Counted from the stretch's first letter, positions 25,847-35,285 are shown. The stretch is DNA of 64,000 nt from CATOSP01 sp965237775 (GCA_965237775.1 OZ250155.1:2542001-2606000), one strand, 5' to 3'. Program-made: numbers and translations. The notes: generated from the letters alone by a model not told the origin.

Positions 25847-25892
25847 AGCCGCCCAGCCTCCCGCCCTCGCAAGGGAAGTCTGAATCGAGTCG

Positions 25893-26351
25893 TTACCGCA
25901 GCCCCACCAACTCCACCTCAAACCTGAGCGTGGCTCCCGGTGGGATCACCCCGCCTGCTCCCCTGTCGCCATAGGCCAGTTGGGGCGGAATCACCAATTC
26001 CCGTTTACCGCCCACGTTCATCGACGCCACGCCCTCGTCCCAACCCTGAATCACCATCCCCGCCCCGATCCTGAACTCCAGGGGAGTCCCCCGGTCCAGC
26101 GAGCTATCAAACTTGGTCCCATCCATCAGCCAGCCGGTGTAATGGACTGAAGCCGTCGCCCCGTTGCTGGCAGCCTCCCCGGTCCCTACCTCGATTTCCC
26201 TATATTGCAGTCCCGAATCCGTTGTCGTCAGTTCCGTCATCTTATCTCCCGAGCCCGAATCCGTTGTAGTTAGTTCCGTCGTCTTGTCTCCCGAGCCCGA
26301 ACAAGCAATCGCAAAAAATAGCGCCAACCCCAAGAAGAAACTCCACCTCAT
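25893..26351 (-). CDS. FKBP-type peptidyl-prolyl isomerase lipoprotein
   Basis: A 152-aa protein. The N-terminal signal 'WSFFLGLALFFAIAC' ends at a candidate lipid-modified Cys17, then comes a duplicated 14-residue Thr/Asp linker and a complete FKBP domain ('VHYTGWLMDGTKFDSS', 'VIQGWDEG', 'IPPQLAYGDRG'). It should assist folding of exported proteins at the outer face of the membrane. The ATG at 26351 has GGGGGTAAGG upstream; the longer frame to 26426 would bury the signal peptide. It is divergent from the CMD gene. Confidence 0.9.
   Translation of the reverse strand: MRWSFFLGLALFFAIACSGSGDKTTELTTTDSGSGDKMTELTTTDSGLQYREIEVGTGEAASNGATASVHYTGWLMDGTKFDSSLDRGTPLEFRIGAGMVIQGWDEGVASMNVGGKRELVIPPQLAYGDRGAGGVIPPGATLRFEVELVGLR
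26217..26300 (-). repeat. Two 42-bp direct repeats in the FKBP lipoprotein linker
   Basis: Two adjacent copies encode the 14-residue unit SGSGDKTTELTTTD, with one Thr-to-Met change. This is a recent in-frame linker duplication. Confidence 0.85.
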
Positions 26352-26494
26352 CAACCTTACCCCCGCGCGTATTGGCTTGAAGATTCTAGCACAATCAACG
26401 GGGAGCAGCCCGGCCTTGATGGACAAGCCTCTCCCCGCGACGTACTATTCCCGCGTGTAAATTAACCCGCCTAAACACCCGGAGGTGAAATCCC

Positions 26495-27040
26495 ATGGTT
26501 CGAGTACATTATGTGGAACGGGAAGAACTCGACGCCGAAGGCCAGGACATCTACGACACTATCCGAAGGGACAGGAACACCGACGAGGTGGGCCTCCAGT
26601 TCAAGGCCCTTCTCAATAATCCCAAAGCCGCCGGACACCTGACCTCCATGGGCGCGTCGTTGCGCTTCCAAAGCACAGTGCCCGACAACCTGAAAGAGCT
26701 GGCCATAATCCTGACCGCCCGGGAATGGAACAGCGACATCGAATGGACCGGACACGCCGTAGCCGCCGCCCGGGCTGGCGTCAGCGACACCTCGATCGAG
26801 AGTATCCGCACCTACAAAACGGACTCTCTAACCGCAGAAGAAGCCGCCGTCGCCAAGTTCGTACACGAAATGATCCGGGACAAGGCCGTTTCGGACCAGA
26901 CCTATGGGTCCGTCCGGTCGGTCCTGGGTGACCGCGGCGCAGTGGACTTGACCCTAACCGTGTCCTATTACAGCGCCCTGGCCTTGGCCCAAATAGCCCT
27001 GGAGCTTGAGATGGGCGAGGGAAGAGTCTCCACCCTCTAG
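26495..27040 (+). CDS. Carboxymuconolactone decarboxylase-like (AhpD fold) protein
   Basis: A 181-aa all-alpha protein of the CMD family, with 'LKELAIILTAREWNSDIEWTGHAVAAARAGVS' as the core helix pair (AhpD-like 'W..H...A...G'). The Cys-x2-Cys redox pair of AhpD is missing, so peroxidase-partner activity is unlikely. GGAGGTG lies upstream of the ATG. Its stop overlaps the stop of the convergent amidase by four bases. The substrate is unknown. Confidence 0.82.
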   Translation: MVRVHYVEREELDAEGQDIYDTIRRDRNTDEVGLQFKALLNNPKAAGHLTSMGASLRFQSTVPDNLKELAIILTAREWNSDIEWTGHAVAAARAGVSDTSIESIRTYKTDSLTAEEAAVAKFVHEMIRDKAVSDQTYGSVRSVLGDRGAVDLTLTVSYYSALALAQIALELEMGEGRVSTL

Positions 27041-28551
27041 CCTTGGCCGCTCTTTTCGTATGCGTCGGCGGCCCGGAGCACGGTGGCGTCGTCTCCGGTC
27101 TTGCCGACCAGCATCATACCTATGGGAAGGCCGTTGGACGACCCGCAGGGCACGGTGATCGCCGGATGACCCGTCACGTCGAAGGGGCAAGTGTTGGCGA
27201 TCATCTCCAACGCCCTAGCCGTGTATTCCTCTCGGCTGCAGTCCGGCGCTGGGATTTCCGTCGCCTTCATCGGCAGCGTGGGCATCACCAGCAGGTCGAA
27301 CCGGCTCAACGCGTCATCGTATGCGGCCTTCAGCGTCCTGGCCAGGTTTTGCGCCTTGGCGTAGTAATGGCCGTGGTAATTGTCCTGCATGTACTGCCCC
27401 AGCAACACCACCAACTTGGTCGTCTCCGATAGGTCGTTCGCCCGGCTCTGCCAACCACGGGCAAACACGTCGAGCAGGCTGGTCGTGTAGTGACCCTTCC
27501 AGTTCGTGCCCATGCTGTTACCCGCAACCATTAGCATGGTCGCCCCTTCTACTGCAATGGCGTTCCACACGTGATAGCCGTCGTGGTGCCAGGGAATGGA
27601 TACAGTTTCCACCTGCGCACCCAACCCCTCGAATGACTGGGCGGCGGCGCTCACGGCGGCGTCCACGTCCTGCTCAGATGATCCTTCGTGTCCGAACCCC
27701 TCCCGGAGGATTCCCAGCCTCATCCCCCGCACGTCTCCGGTTAGAGCCTGGCTATATGATTCTCCAGCTAGCCCCCCCGACTGCCTGGGATCCAGTCCGT
27801 CGGGACCCGCAATGGCTTCCAGGATGAGCGCAACGTCCGCCGTGGAACGCGCCATTGGCCCGGTATGGTCCAGAGTCAGTTCTATGGGGAATACGCCGGT
27901 GTATGGCGCCAGTCCATAGGTCGGTTTCAGACCTACGATTCCGCACCAACTCGCCGGAATCCGGATCGACCCTCCCTGGTCTCCACCGATGGCCATGTCC
28001 ACCGCGCCCGAAGCCACCAACGCCGCGCTCCCGCTGGAAGACCCTCCCGCGCTGCGGAGTGGGTTAGCTGGGTTCCGCACTGGTCCCGTGTCCGAGGTGT
28101 GGCTGCCGCCGGAGAAGCACAGGCTCTCGCAGACCGCCTTCCCCAGGATGTGGCCGCCGGCCTCCAGGATTCGCGTGACGATCGTAGCGTCGATCTCGGG
28201 AGTGTAACCCTCTAACACACTCGTCCCGTTCATCATGGGGATTCCGGCCACGCAAACGTTATCCTTGATGGCGACCGTCTTCCCCGTCAGGACACCTCCG
28301 GGAGCGCCCTGAATATCGCACCTCCAATACCATGCGCCCAGGGGATTATCTTCGGGCATGGGCCTGTGGCCGGACGTGCGAGGAAGTCCCTCGGCGATTC
28401 CGGGCTCGCTCAACTGGTCAAGCCGTCGATAAGATTCCAGCATCGGCTTGATGAGACCCAAGAAGGACTCCAGGTCGGCCGGGCTGTGGTCCATGTAATA
28501 GTCCTGAGAAATGCGCCACAGTTCATCCAGCGTCGGCGGCTTTACCGGCAT
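27037..28551 (-). CDS. Amidase signature family protein
   Basis: A roughly 504-aa amidase with the Lys of the Ser-cisSer-Lys triad in 'TVAIKDNVCVAG', the signature 'GGSSSGSAALVASGAVDMAI' with the cis-Ser, and the nucleophile Ser in 'GDQGGSIRIPASWCG'. It hydrolyses an unidentified amide. GatB and GatC are not nearby and the C-terminal part differs from GatA. The ATG at 28551 follows AGGAG by 8 nt; the frame opens at 28617. Confidence 0.88.
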   Translation of the reverse strand: MPVKPPTLDELWRISQDYYMDHSPADLESFLGLIKPMLESYRRLDQLSEPGIAEGLPRTSGHRPMPEDNPLGAWYWRCDIQGAPGGVLTGKTVAIKDNVCVAGIPMMNGTSVLEGYTPEIDATIVTRILEAGGHILGKAVCESLCFSGGSHTSDTGPVRNPANPLRSAGGSSSGSAALVASGAVDMAIGGDQGGSIRIPASWCGIVGLKPTYGLAPYTGVFPIELTLDHTGPMARSTADVALILEAIAGPDGLDPRQSGGLAGESYSQALTGDVRGMRLGILREGFGHEGSSEQDVDAAVSAAAQSFEGLGAQVETVSIPWHHDGYHVWNAIAVEGATMLMVAGNSMGTNWKGHYTTSLLDVFARGWQSRANDLSETTKLVVLLGQYMQDNYHGHYYAKAQNLARTLKAAYDDALSRFDLLVMPTLPMKATEIPAPDCSREEYTARALEMIANTCPFDVTGHPAITVPCGSSNGLPIGMMLVGKTGDDATVLRAADAYEKSGQG

Positions 28552-28576
28552 AGTCTGTACTCCTGGTGTAGGTTGG

Positions 28577-29356
28577 TTAACGCCGGGGTGCACCGCCCAG
28601 GTGTGAGCCGGAGTCAACCATAATAGTCTCGCCCGTCACGTGCTCCGCCCCCTCCAGCAGCCACACCACCGGATCGGCCACAATTTCAGGGTCGCCCGCC
28701 GCCTTGAGGGGAGAGTTCTCAGCGTAATTGTCGATGAAAGACTGGTACCTGTCCTCTCCCAGCCCTTCCCGCCACCACCGGGTCTGCATTACACCCGGGC
28801 AGACCGCGTTAACCCTGATCTCCGGGGCCAACGCCCGCGCCAAAGACAGGGTCATGGTGTTGAGCGCGCCCTTGGATGCAGCATAGGCGATGGAGCTTCC
28901 CGACCCCGAAAACCCCGACACGGATGAAATGTTCACAATCGCACCCTTCCCCTGCCGCTTCATGTGCGAAGCCACCGCCCGCACCATCTGGTAAGGCCCG
29001 ATGACGTTGACTCCGAAAATCCGGTTGAAGTCGGCGGCGGTCAGGGATTCAAGGTCGGCATGGGCCGCGATCTTGGACTGTGCCGCATTGTTGACCAACC
29101 CATCGACCCGCCCAAACCGCTCCATAGTCTCTGCGGCCATGCGCCGGCAATCCGCGTCGTCTGAAACGTCCGCCCGGCACAAGAGGGCTTCTCCGCCCAG
29201 GGAACGGCAGGCGTCCGCCGTCTCGTTAGCCTCGGCTTCGCTCTTGGTGTAGTTGATGACCACCTTCCCGCCCTTCGACGAGAGCCTCCGCGCCACCGCT
29301 GCCCCCAACCCAGTCGCGGAACCGGTGATGATAAAGACCGCGCCTTCGATGTTCAT
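28577..29356 (-). CDS. Short-chain dehydrogenase/reductase
   Basis: A 259-aa classical SDR with cofactor-binding 'TGSATGLG', 'NNAA', catalytic Ser in 'NISSVSG' and 'YAASK', and the C-terminal 'VTGETIMVDSG' common in FabG-like proteins. It is an NAD(P)H-dependent oxidoreductase of unknown substrate. It lies 10 nt downstream of the zinc alcohol dehydrogenase gene, and the amidase follows closely, so the three are probably cotranscribed. Confidence 0.9.
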   Translation of the reverse strand: MNIEGAVFIITGSATGLGAAVARRLSSKGGKVVINYTKSEAEANETADACRSLGGEALLCRADVSDDADCRRMAAETMERFGRVDGLVNNAAQSKIAAHADLESLTAADFNRIFGVNVIGPYQMVRAVASHMKRQGKGAIVNISSVSGFSGSGSSIAYAASKGALNTMTLSLARALAPEIRVNAVCPGVMQTRWWREGLGEDRYQSFIDNYAENSPLKAAGDPEIVADPVVWLLEGAEHVTGETIMVDSGSHLGGAPRR

Positions 29357-29366
29357 GTTCGTCCAC

Positions 29367-30395
29367 TTATTCCTGAGGTTGGATGATAACCTTGAGCGAG
29401 TCTCGGGATTCGGCTGTCAGCTTGAAGCCCAGTCCGGCATCGGCAAGCCCCAGCCGGTGGCTAATCATGCGTTCGACTTGCACCCTGCCTGCGGAAATAA
29501 GCCCTAGAGCAGCGGCTAGGTCCGACGGCGCGGCGGCGTAGGTCGTCGTCATCGTTATGTCATTCCGGAAGAACACATTGTTCACTGGCACGGGCAGGTC
29601 CACGCCCGGATCGGTAGGCGCAAAGACCAGGACGGTCCCTCCGCGCTCCACAGATTCCAACGCCTGCTTCAAAGCGGGAAGCGCGCCGGTGCAAACGATC
29701 ACCAGGTCGGCCAGTAGTCCGCCGTTTAGCTCCCGGACTCTGGCGGGAACATCCTCGGTTGCCAAGATCGCTGCCTCAGCCCCCAGTTGCAGCGCAGCCT
29801 CCAGACGGGACTCCACGAGGTCGCTCGCCAGAATCTTCCCCGCCCCCAGCGCCCTGGCCAACATCACGTGAAGAAGTCCGGCCAGGCCGCTGCCAATTAC
29901 CAACACGCTCTGCCCAGGTTGCAACCCCGCCCGCCTCTGGCCTCGGTAGACGCACGCCAGAGGCTCGGTGAACGCCGCCGCCGCGTCCGGCACGTGGTCT
30001 GGTATCGGAAGGACCCCACGGTCAACGTTGATCTTGGGTACGCGCAAGAATTCCGCCAGTCCGCCGGGGTCAAAATTGGTTTGTCGTAGAGTATCGCAGA
30101 CCGTGTGGCGTCCGCTGAGGCAGAAATGACACGCGTTGCAGGGCACGTGGTGGGTCACCACCAACCTGTCCCCCACGTTGTACGTTGTGACCCCTTCCCC
30201 CACCTCGGCCACCGCCCCCGCCACCTCGTGGCCCAATACCATCGGTGCCCGTTCCACCCGGTACCATTCCATGACGTCGCTGCCGCACAGGCCCGAAGCG
30301 TCAACGCGCAGCAGTAACTCGCCGGGGCCGATTCGCGGGACCGGCATCTCTTCCAGCCTTACGTCGTGGTTGTTGTAATACATCGCTACGCGCAT
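29367..30395 (-). CDS. Zinc-dependent alcohol dehydrogenase family protein
   Basis: A 342-aa MDR-family enzyme. Catalytic zinc ligands are in 'GLCGSDV' and 'LGHEVAG', the structural-zinc Cys set is in 'CNACHFCLSGRHTVC', and the Rossmann 'VIGSGLAGLLHVMLARALG' binds NAD(P). It most resembles sorbitol/threonine dehydrogenase-like members. It is in a probable operon with the SDR and amidase downstream and the LsrF-like aldolase upstream. Confidence 0.9.
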   Translation of the reverse strand: MRVAMYYNNHDVRLEEMPVPRIGPGELLLRVDASGLCGSDVMEWYRVERAPMVLGHEVAGAVAEVGEGVTTYNVGDRLVVTHHVPCNACHFCLSGRHTVCDTLRQTNFDPGGLAEFLRVPKINVDRGVLPIPDHVPDAAAAFTEPLACVYRGQRRAGLQPGQSVLVIGSGLAGLLHVMLARALGAGKILASDLVESRLEAALQLGAEAAILATEDVPARVRELNGGLLADLVIVCTGALPALKQALESVERGGTVLVFAPTDPGVDLPVPVNNVFFRNDITMTTTYAAAPSDLAAALGLISAGRVQVERMISHRLGLADAGLGFKLTAESRDSLKVIIQPQE

Positions 30396-30438
30396 GTGTC
30401 ACCAAGCTCCGTGAAACTCAGGCGGACCAGTTGGCGCA

Positions 30439-31260
30439 TCACACCGGTATTGACGCCACACGCCCGTCACCGGCCTTCACCTGGTCGAAGATTTCCTGGG
30501 CCTCGTCCACCGTACCGTCATGGTGGACTATGTGCCGTAAAGCCCGGATCATCGGTACGGGATACTCGCTCTGCCAGATGTTCCGGCCCAGGTTGATTCC
30601 GATCGCCCCGTTCTGCATCCCGTCATGGACGAACTCCAAGACTTCTCTCTCCGTGTCGGCCTGGGGTCCTCCAGCCATGATCACCGGCACCGGGCACCCG
30701 TCGACCACCTTGTCAAAGCCGTCGGCGCACCAGTATGTCTTTACCACCTTCGCTCCAAGCTCGGCGGCAATCCGGCAACACAGGGCGAGGTACCTGGACT
30801 CCCTTTGCTCCAACTCCCTGCCGACCGCGGTAACCGCCATTACCGGAATCCCGTACTTCTCTCCCTCATCCACCAGCTTGCCCAGGTTCAATAGGGACTG
30901 CTTTTCGTATTCGGTGCCGATGAAAAGGGATATCCCGACGGCGGAGGCATTCAGCCGGATGGCGTCTTCCATCGAAGTGGTAATCCCTTCGTCGGCAAGG
31001 TCATGCCCCACCATGCTGGTGCCCCCCGAGACCCTTAGCACGATGGGTTTGGTTTTCGCCGGATCTATACTGGCGCGCAGCACTCCCCTGGTAGCGAACA
31101 GCGCGTCCGCGTAAGGGAGAAGCGGCTCGGCAGTCTTGCCGGGTTGCTCCAGGTTCCTGGTTGGTCCTTGGAAATACCCGTGGTCAATGGGCAGAAACAT
31201 CGCGTGTCCATTCGGTTGGATAAGCTGCGCCATGCGGTTCGACATTCCCCAGTCCATCAT
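30439..31260 (-). CDS. Class I aldolase of the LsrF/FbaB (DeoC-like) family
   Basis: A 273-aa TIM-barrel protein with 'MFLPIDHGYFQGPT' near the N-terminus, 'VVKTYWCADGFDKVV' carrying the likely Schiff-base Lys, and 'GAIGINLGRNIWQ' near the C-terminus, as in LsrF and archaeal-type class I fructose-bisphosphate aldolase. No lsr transport genes are nearby, so an autoinducer-2 role is not implied. ATG 31260 has GAGGTG upstream; the frame opens at 31299. The 31261-31492 gap separates it from the divergent lutA and should hold both promoters. Confidence 0.82.
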   Translation of the reverse strand: MMDWGMSNRMAQLIQPNGHAMFLPIDHGYFQGPTRNLEQPGKTAEPLLPYADALFATRGVLRASIDPAKTKPIVLRVSGGTSMVGHDLADEGITTSMEDAIRLNASAVGISLFIGTEYEKQSLLNLGKLVDEGEKYGIPVMAVTAVGRELEQRESRYLALCCRIAAELGAKVVKTYWCADGFDKVVDGCPVPVIMAGGPQADTEREVLEFVHDGMQNGAIGINLGRNIWQSEYPVPMIRALRHIVHHDGTVDEAQEIFDQVKAGDGRVASIPV

Positions 31261-31492
31261 CACACCTCGCCATCGGTTTCCCGAAAATGGTGGACACATT
31301 CTATCATTCGTGTTTATAACCGCCCATCATCCCTCAGGGCCCGGAAAACGGACAGCCTAGCATGGCGAGATGACTCCGACCAATTGGCCAAGTCTGGCAA
31401 TCCAAAGACCCCGCATTATTCATACCTCCAGTTGCTGCCGACTTGACCGTCTGCTACTCTACCCCTACCTATTCAACCCATCGAGGCGAGGA

Positions 31493-32236
31493 TTGACTTC
31501 GGTAACCCGGACCCAGGCCGACCTATTCGTCACGTGCATAGTCGACCAACTCTACCCGCAAGTCGGGGTTAGTGTGGTCCGGGTACTCAGGAAGATCGGA
31601 GTTGATGTCGGGTTCCCCCCCGAACAGACCTGCTGCGGGCAACCCCTATATAATTCCGGCTACACGTCCCAGGCCCGCCAACTCGCCCGCAGAGTCCTCG
31701 AGGAGTTCTCTGGCAGCGCCTTCGTCGTGGTTCCTTCGGGCTCTTGTGCGGCCATGATGTCCAAGTTTTACCTTGACCTCTTTCAGGATGAACCCGAGTC
31801 CCTTCGCCGCGCCCAGGAGCTATCGTCCAAAGTCTATGAGTTCTCCCAGTTCCTCACCGATGTAATGGGAGTCGAGGACGTGGGGGCCCGCTACGAAGGC
31901 GCGGTAACCTACCACCCAAGTTGCCATTTGCTCCGTGAAATGGAAGTCCGGACCTCCCCCACTCGGCTGTTGAACAACGTCAGCGGCCTGCGTTTGGAGG
32001 AACTTCCCCAGGCCGAGGCCTGTTGCGGGTTCGGGGGCACGTTCTCGGTGAAGTACCCTCACATCTCAGAGGGTATGGTGGCGGACAAGACCGCCAGTGT
32101 GTTGAGCACCGGGGCGGATACCCTGGTGTCTTGCGACATGAGTTGCCTCATGAATATCGAAGGAGCCCTCAGCCGCCAGGGCTCCAGCGTCCTGGTACGC
32201 CACCTGGCCCAGGTCCTCGACGGGACCAGCGGCTAG
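31493..32236 (+). CDS. lutA: LutA-like (Fe-S)-binding protein with two CCG domains
   Basis: A roughly 247-aa protein with two Cys-rich CCG domains: 'EQTCCGQPLYNSGY' then 'HPSCHLLREM', 'EACCGFGGTFSVKYPHIS' and 'DMSCLMN'. It is one of three proteins of the LutABC/LldEFG complex that oxidises L-lactate to pyruvate. TTG 31493 with GAGG six bases upstream was chosen over the longer frame from 31370, whose extra 41 residues lack family similarity. lutB follows after 41 nt. Confidence 0.9.
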   Translation: MTSVTRTQADLFVTCIVDQLYPQVGVSVVRVLRKIGVDVGFPPEQTCCGQPLYNSGYTSQARQLARRVLEEFSGSAFVVVPSGSCAAMMSKFYLDLFQDEPESLRRAQELSSKVYEFSQFLTDVMGVEDVGARYEGAVTYHPSCHLLREMEVRTSPTRLLNNVSGLRLEELPQAEACCGFGGTFSVKYPHISEGMVADKTASVLSTGADTLVSCDMSCLMNIEGALSRQGSSVLVRHLAQVLDGTSG

Positions 32237-32277
32237 TAATAACCATCCACCGGCCAATTTCCTAAGGAGTCCAAATA

Positions 32278-33756
32278 GTGCCCGACGTTAAGACCCGGGA
32301 CTTTTCAACAGCTTCCGCGGTTTCTATCCTCGATCCTCAGATCCGAATCGCCCTCCAGAGGGCCGGATCTGGGTTCGACGGCGCACGGCGGGAGTGTATC
32401 GACGAAGTAACTCCCCAGGTCTGGGAGGAATGGCGGGAGCAGGCCCGGCAAGTGAAGCTCCACACCCTCGACCACCTGGACTATTACCTTGACCTACTGG
32501 ATCAGAGAGTCAGCGCCAATGGAGGCCAGGTCCACTTCGCCGCCGACGCCGCCGAGGCCAACGCAATCGTTGCCGAGTTGGTTCGTACCCACGGCGTTAA
32601 AGTGGCGACTAAGAGCAAGTCCATGGTGTCCGAAGAACTAAACCTGAACCACGTGCTGGAGTCCATTGGCGTCGACGTCTACGAGACCGATCTCGGGGAA
32701 TACATCATCCAGCTTGCCGGGGAGACACCCTTCCATCTCGTCGCACCCGCGCTGCACAAGAGCAAAGAAGAGGTCGCCCGCCTCTTCACGGAAAAGCTGG
32801 GTGTGCCGCCCATGGAGGACATCAACGAACTGGCCGCCGCCGCTCGCGTTGCCCTGCGGGAACGGTTCCTCCAGGCTGACCTCGGTATCAGCGGCGCCAA
32901 CTTCCTGATCGCCGAAACCGGCACCTTAGTCATCATCACCAACGAAGGCAACGGGCGCCTCTGCACTTCCGCGCCCCGCATCCATATCGGAATCACCGGT
33001 ATGGAGAAGGTGATTCCCTCTGTCCAAGACCTGGCCGTGTTTCTGCGGCTCCTGCCCCGTTCCGCCACCGGCCAGAGAATCACCAGCTACGTCAGCATGG
33101 TCAGCGGGCCGCGAAAGCCAGAAGACGAGGACGGACCGGAGGAGTTTCACCTGATCGTCGTCGACAATGGCAGGTCACGAATGCTCGCCGACCCACATCT
33201 GAGGGAGGCCCTCCTGTGTATCCGTTGCGGGGCATGCCTCAACATCTGCCCGGTTTACCAAAAGGTCGGCGGGCACGCCTATGGTTGGGTCTATCCGGGG
33301 CCCATCGGCTCTATCGTGTCACCCATGCTGGTTGGCTTGGACCAGGCCCCAGATTTGCCCCAGGCGTCCAGTCTTTGCGGGGCATGCCGGGAGGCCTGCC
33401 CGGTGCGGATCGACATTCCAAGAATGTTGCTGCACCTGCGCCACAAACTTGCTGAGGACCCGGTTTCCGAGGGGGCGGCGGACCGCCCTATGCCTAAGGC
33501 CTTCACCAGCGCCTTTACGTTTGTGATGAGTAGACCGGGGCTCCTGTCGGTCGCGAGCAAGCTTGGCCGCGCCGTTCAGGGTCCCCTTTCGTCCGTCCCC
33601 TTCTCCCTGCTTGCCCGGGGAGGCCGGGGAATCCGCAAGGCTTCGCTGCCTCTGCTTTCCAAGTGGACGCGGTCCAGAGACCTTCCAGAGCTGCCGCCCC
33701 GTACCTTCCGGGAAATCTGGCGTAAAGAGCTTTCCGACGCCAGCGAGGGCGAATAG
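32278..33756 (+). CDS. lutB: LutB-like iron-sulfur protein
   Basis: A 492-aa protein with an N-terminal LUD domain ('VKVATKSKSMVSEELNLNH', 'ISGANFLIAETGTLVIITNE'), two [4Fe-4S] motifs of ferredoxin type ('CIRCGACLNICPVY' and 'CGACREACPV') and a C-terminal helical part ending 'FREIWRKE'. It is the central subunit of the lactate-oxidising complex, passing electrons onward. It starts with GTG. Only one base separates its stop from lutC. Confidence 0.92.
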   Translation: MPDVKTRDFSTASAVSILDPQIRIALQRAGSGFDGARRECIDEVTPQVWEEWREQARQVKLHTLDHLDYYLDLLDQRVSANGGQVHFAADAAEANAIVAELVRTHGVKVATKSKSMVSEELNLNHVLESIGVDVYETDLGEYIIQLAGETPFHLVAPALHKSKEEVARLFTEKLGVPPMEDINELAAAARVALRERFLQADLGISGANFLIAETGTLVIITNEGNGRLCTSAPRIHIGITGMEKVIPSVQDLAVFLRLLPRSATGQRITSYVSMVSGPRKPEDEDGPEEFHLIVVDNGRSRMLADPHLREALLCIRCGACLNICPVYQKVGGHAYGWVYPGPIGSIVSPMLVGLDQAPDLPQASSLCGACREACPVRIDIPRMLLHLRHKLAEDPVSEGAADRPMPKAFTSAFTFVMSRPGLLSVASKLGRAVQGPLSSVPFSLLARGGRGIRKASLPLLSKWTRSRDLPELPPRTFREIWRKELSDASEGE

Positions 33757-33757
33757 G

Positions 33758-34501
33758 TTGGCCGGCGCGCCAGGTACTTCCAAGTCCGACTTCCTACGTT
33801 CGGTGCGCCAGGCTTTGGGACGAGAGCCCGGACCGCCAGAACTCCCACACCCTGGACTAAGCGAGGACTTGGCCCGCCTTGAGGAGGAAGCCCGCCAGCT
33901 ACGGGAACGGGTGACCTCCAACCAAGGCGAACTCGTCGACAGGTTGGCAGAAGTAGCGGCCCTTGGAGGATGGCAGGTAAAAAGGACTCCCGACCCTGAA
34001 GAAGCAATGGCCCACGTCCAATCCCTTGCCCGGGGCCAGGGAGCCGAACGCATAGTGCGCTCAAGCCAGGACGTGTTCGACCTCGTCCCGGTGGACACCG
34101 CCCTGACCTCTTCAGGCATGACCGTCACCGAAATCGCCCACGGCGCGGGCCGTTCCCGCGATTCCCTGCGGCAGGAGATCGTCGCCGCGGGCATCGGTAT
34201 TACGGGGGTTGACTACGCCATCGCGGAGACTGGGTCCGCCATCGTTCTGCCCCGGGCTGGCTTGAGCCGGTTGGTGTCGCTTGTGCCGCCGGTGCACATA
34301 GCCCTGGTCCGGCCGGAGGACGTGATAGAGTCGCTGGACGACCTGTTCTTGCTTCGGAAGTTGGAATACCTGAGAAACGGCGGGGACATGGGGCGGTACT
34401 TGAACTTCATCACCGGTCCCAGCCGCACCGCGGACATAGAGCAGACCCTGGTCGTAGGCGTACACGGGCCCAAGGAAGCCCACATGTTGGTCCTCGGATG
34501 A
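33758..34501 (+). CDS. lutC: LutC-like LUD-domain protein
   Basis: A 247-aa LUD-domain protein: 'ITGVDYAIAETGSAIVLPRA' and 'LVPPVHIALVRPEDVIESL' then 'FITGPSRTADIEQTLVVGVHGP'. It is the third member of the lactate utilisation operon. The TTG at 33758 with GAGGG nine bases upstream was preferred; the frame stays open back to 33563 only as a shadow of lutB. Confidence 0.9.
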   Translation: MAGAPGTSKSDFLRSVRQALGREPGPPELPHPGLSEDLARLEEEARQLRERVTSNQGELVDRLAEVAALGGWQVKRTPDPEEAMAHVQSLARGQGAERIVRSSQDVFDLVPVDTALTSSGMTVTEIAHGAGRSRDSLRQEIVAAGIGITGVDYAIAETGSAIVLPRAGLSRLVSLVPPVHIALVRPEDVIESLDDLFLLRKLEYLRNGGDMGRYLNFITGPSRTADIEQTLVVGVHGPKEAHMLVLG

Positions 34502-34546
34502 CCCCTGCCTGCCGGGATACCTAATCTACCTGAAGGTTGTTGATTA

Positions 34547-34888
34547 ATGGCCGTTCGTGTCGGTTTTACCCAATTTCGCAAGGAGATGCTGGAGAAGGAG
34601 TTGGAAGACATCGAAGCAATGCTCCCAACTCTCGGCGTGGAGAAGGTGATCTTGACCGGTGACCTAGTCTCCGGGCGCTACTCGCCGGACAGCCGGATCG
34701 ATCTGATTATCGTGCAGAACACCGAGTACCAGTACGGCCGCCGGGCAGATTTCTTTTTCTGGCACTTCGCCAGCGGTGTCGCCGTTGACGCCCAGGTTTA
34801 CACGCCCGAGGAATTCGAGACCTGCCAGGAGTCTCTGCCAATGCTCAAAAACGCAATCGAAAGGGGACGGGTGATCTACGATGCCTGA
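34547..34888 (+). CDS. MNT-type nucleotidyltransferase-fold protein, motif degenerate
   Basis: A 113-aa protein of the minimal nucleotidyltransferase family. The 'GDLVSGRYSPDSRIDLIIV' segment corresponds to the canonical GS...DSDID motif, but Ser is replaced by Asp39 and the first metal-binding Asp by Arg50; Asp52 remains. In intact MNT/HEPN toxin-antitoxin pairs this enzyme AMPylates the HEPN toxin, so loss of these residues suggests it binds rather than modifies. It overlaps the HEPN gene by eight bases. Confidence 0.8.
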   Translation: MAVRVGFTQFRKEMLEKELEDIEAMLPTLGVEKVILTGDLVSGRYSPDSRIDLIIVQNTEYQYGRRADFFFWHFASGVAVDAQVYTPEEFETCQESLPMLKNAIERGRVIYDA

Positions 34889-35285
34889 CCATAAATCCGA
34901 AGGCGCTCGCTGGCTGCGCCAGGCGCGACAGGACATGGAAGACGCTGATTTCCTGCGGGAAGGGAAAAGATTCAACCTTGCATGCTTCATGGGGCAGCAG
35001 GCCGCGGAGAAAGCGGTCAAGGCATTCTTGTACTACCGCGGCGCGGAAGATGTGTGGGGCCACTCGCTCATAGACTTGTGCGAAGACGCCAAGCTCTTTG
35101 AGATGTTCTTCGACGTCATCAAGGGGGAAGCGCGCCAACTGGACAAATATTTCGAGATCACCCGCTATCCGGGCTACCTCCCCAGCGGCATCCCGTCAGA
35201 GGCTTTCGACGTCATCGACGCCGACCGTTCGATAGAGCTTGCCCAGTTAGTGGTCGACTTCGTAGCTGAGCGCGTCGTCGCCTAA
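34881..35285 (+). CDS. HEPN-domain protein
   Basis: A 134-aa helical protein with 'RWLRQARQDMEDADFLREG', 'NLACFMGQQAAEKAVKAFL' and 'GHSLIDLCEDA', typical of the HEPN fold paired with MNT. The catalytic Arg-x4-6-His motif of HEPN ribonuclease toxins is not evident, so this may be a non-toxic member. It is translationally coupled to the MNT gene. Confidence 0.82.
   Translation: MPDHKSEGARWLRQARQDMEDADFLREGKRFNLACFMGQQAAEKAVKAFLYYRGAEDVWGHSLIDLCEDAKLFEMFFDVIKGEARQLDKYFEITRYPGYLPSGIPSEAFDVIDADRSIELAQLVVDFVAERVVA

Noticed and set aside
30439..31260. Autoinducer-2 processing locus because of the LsrF-like gene
   Set aside because: No lsrK, lsrR, lsrG or transporter genes are nearby; the fold is shared with other class I aldolases.
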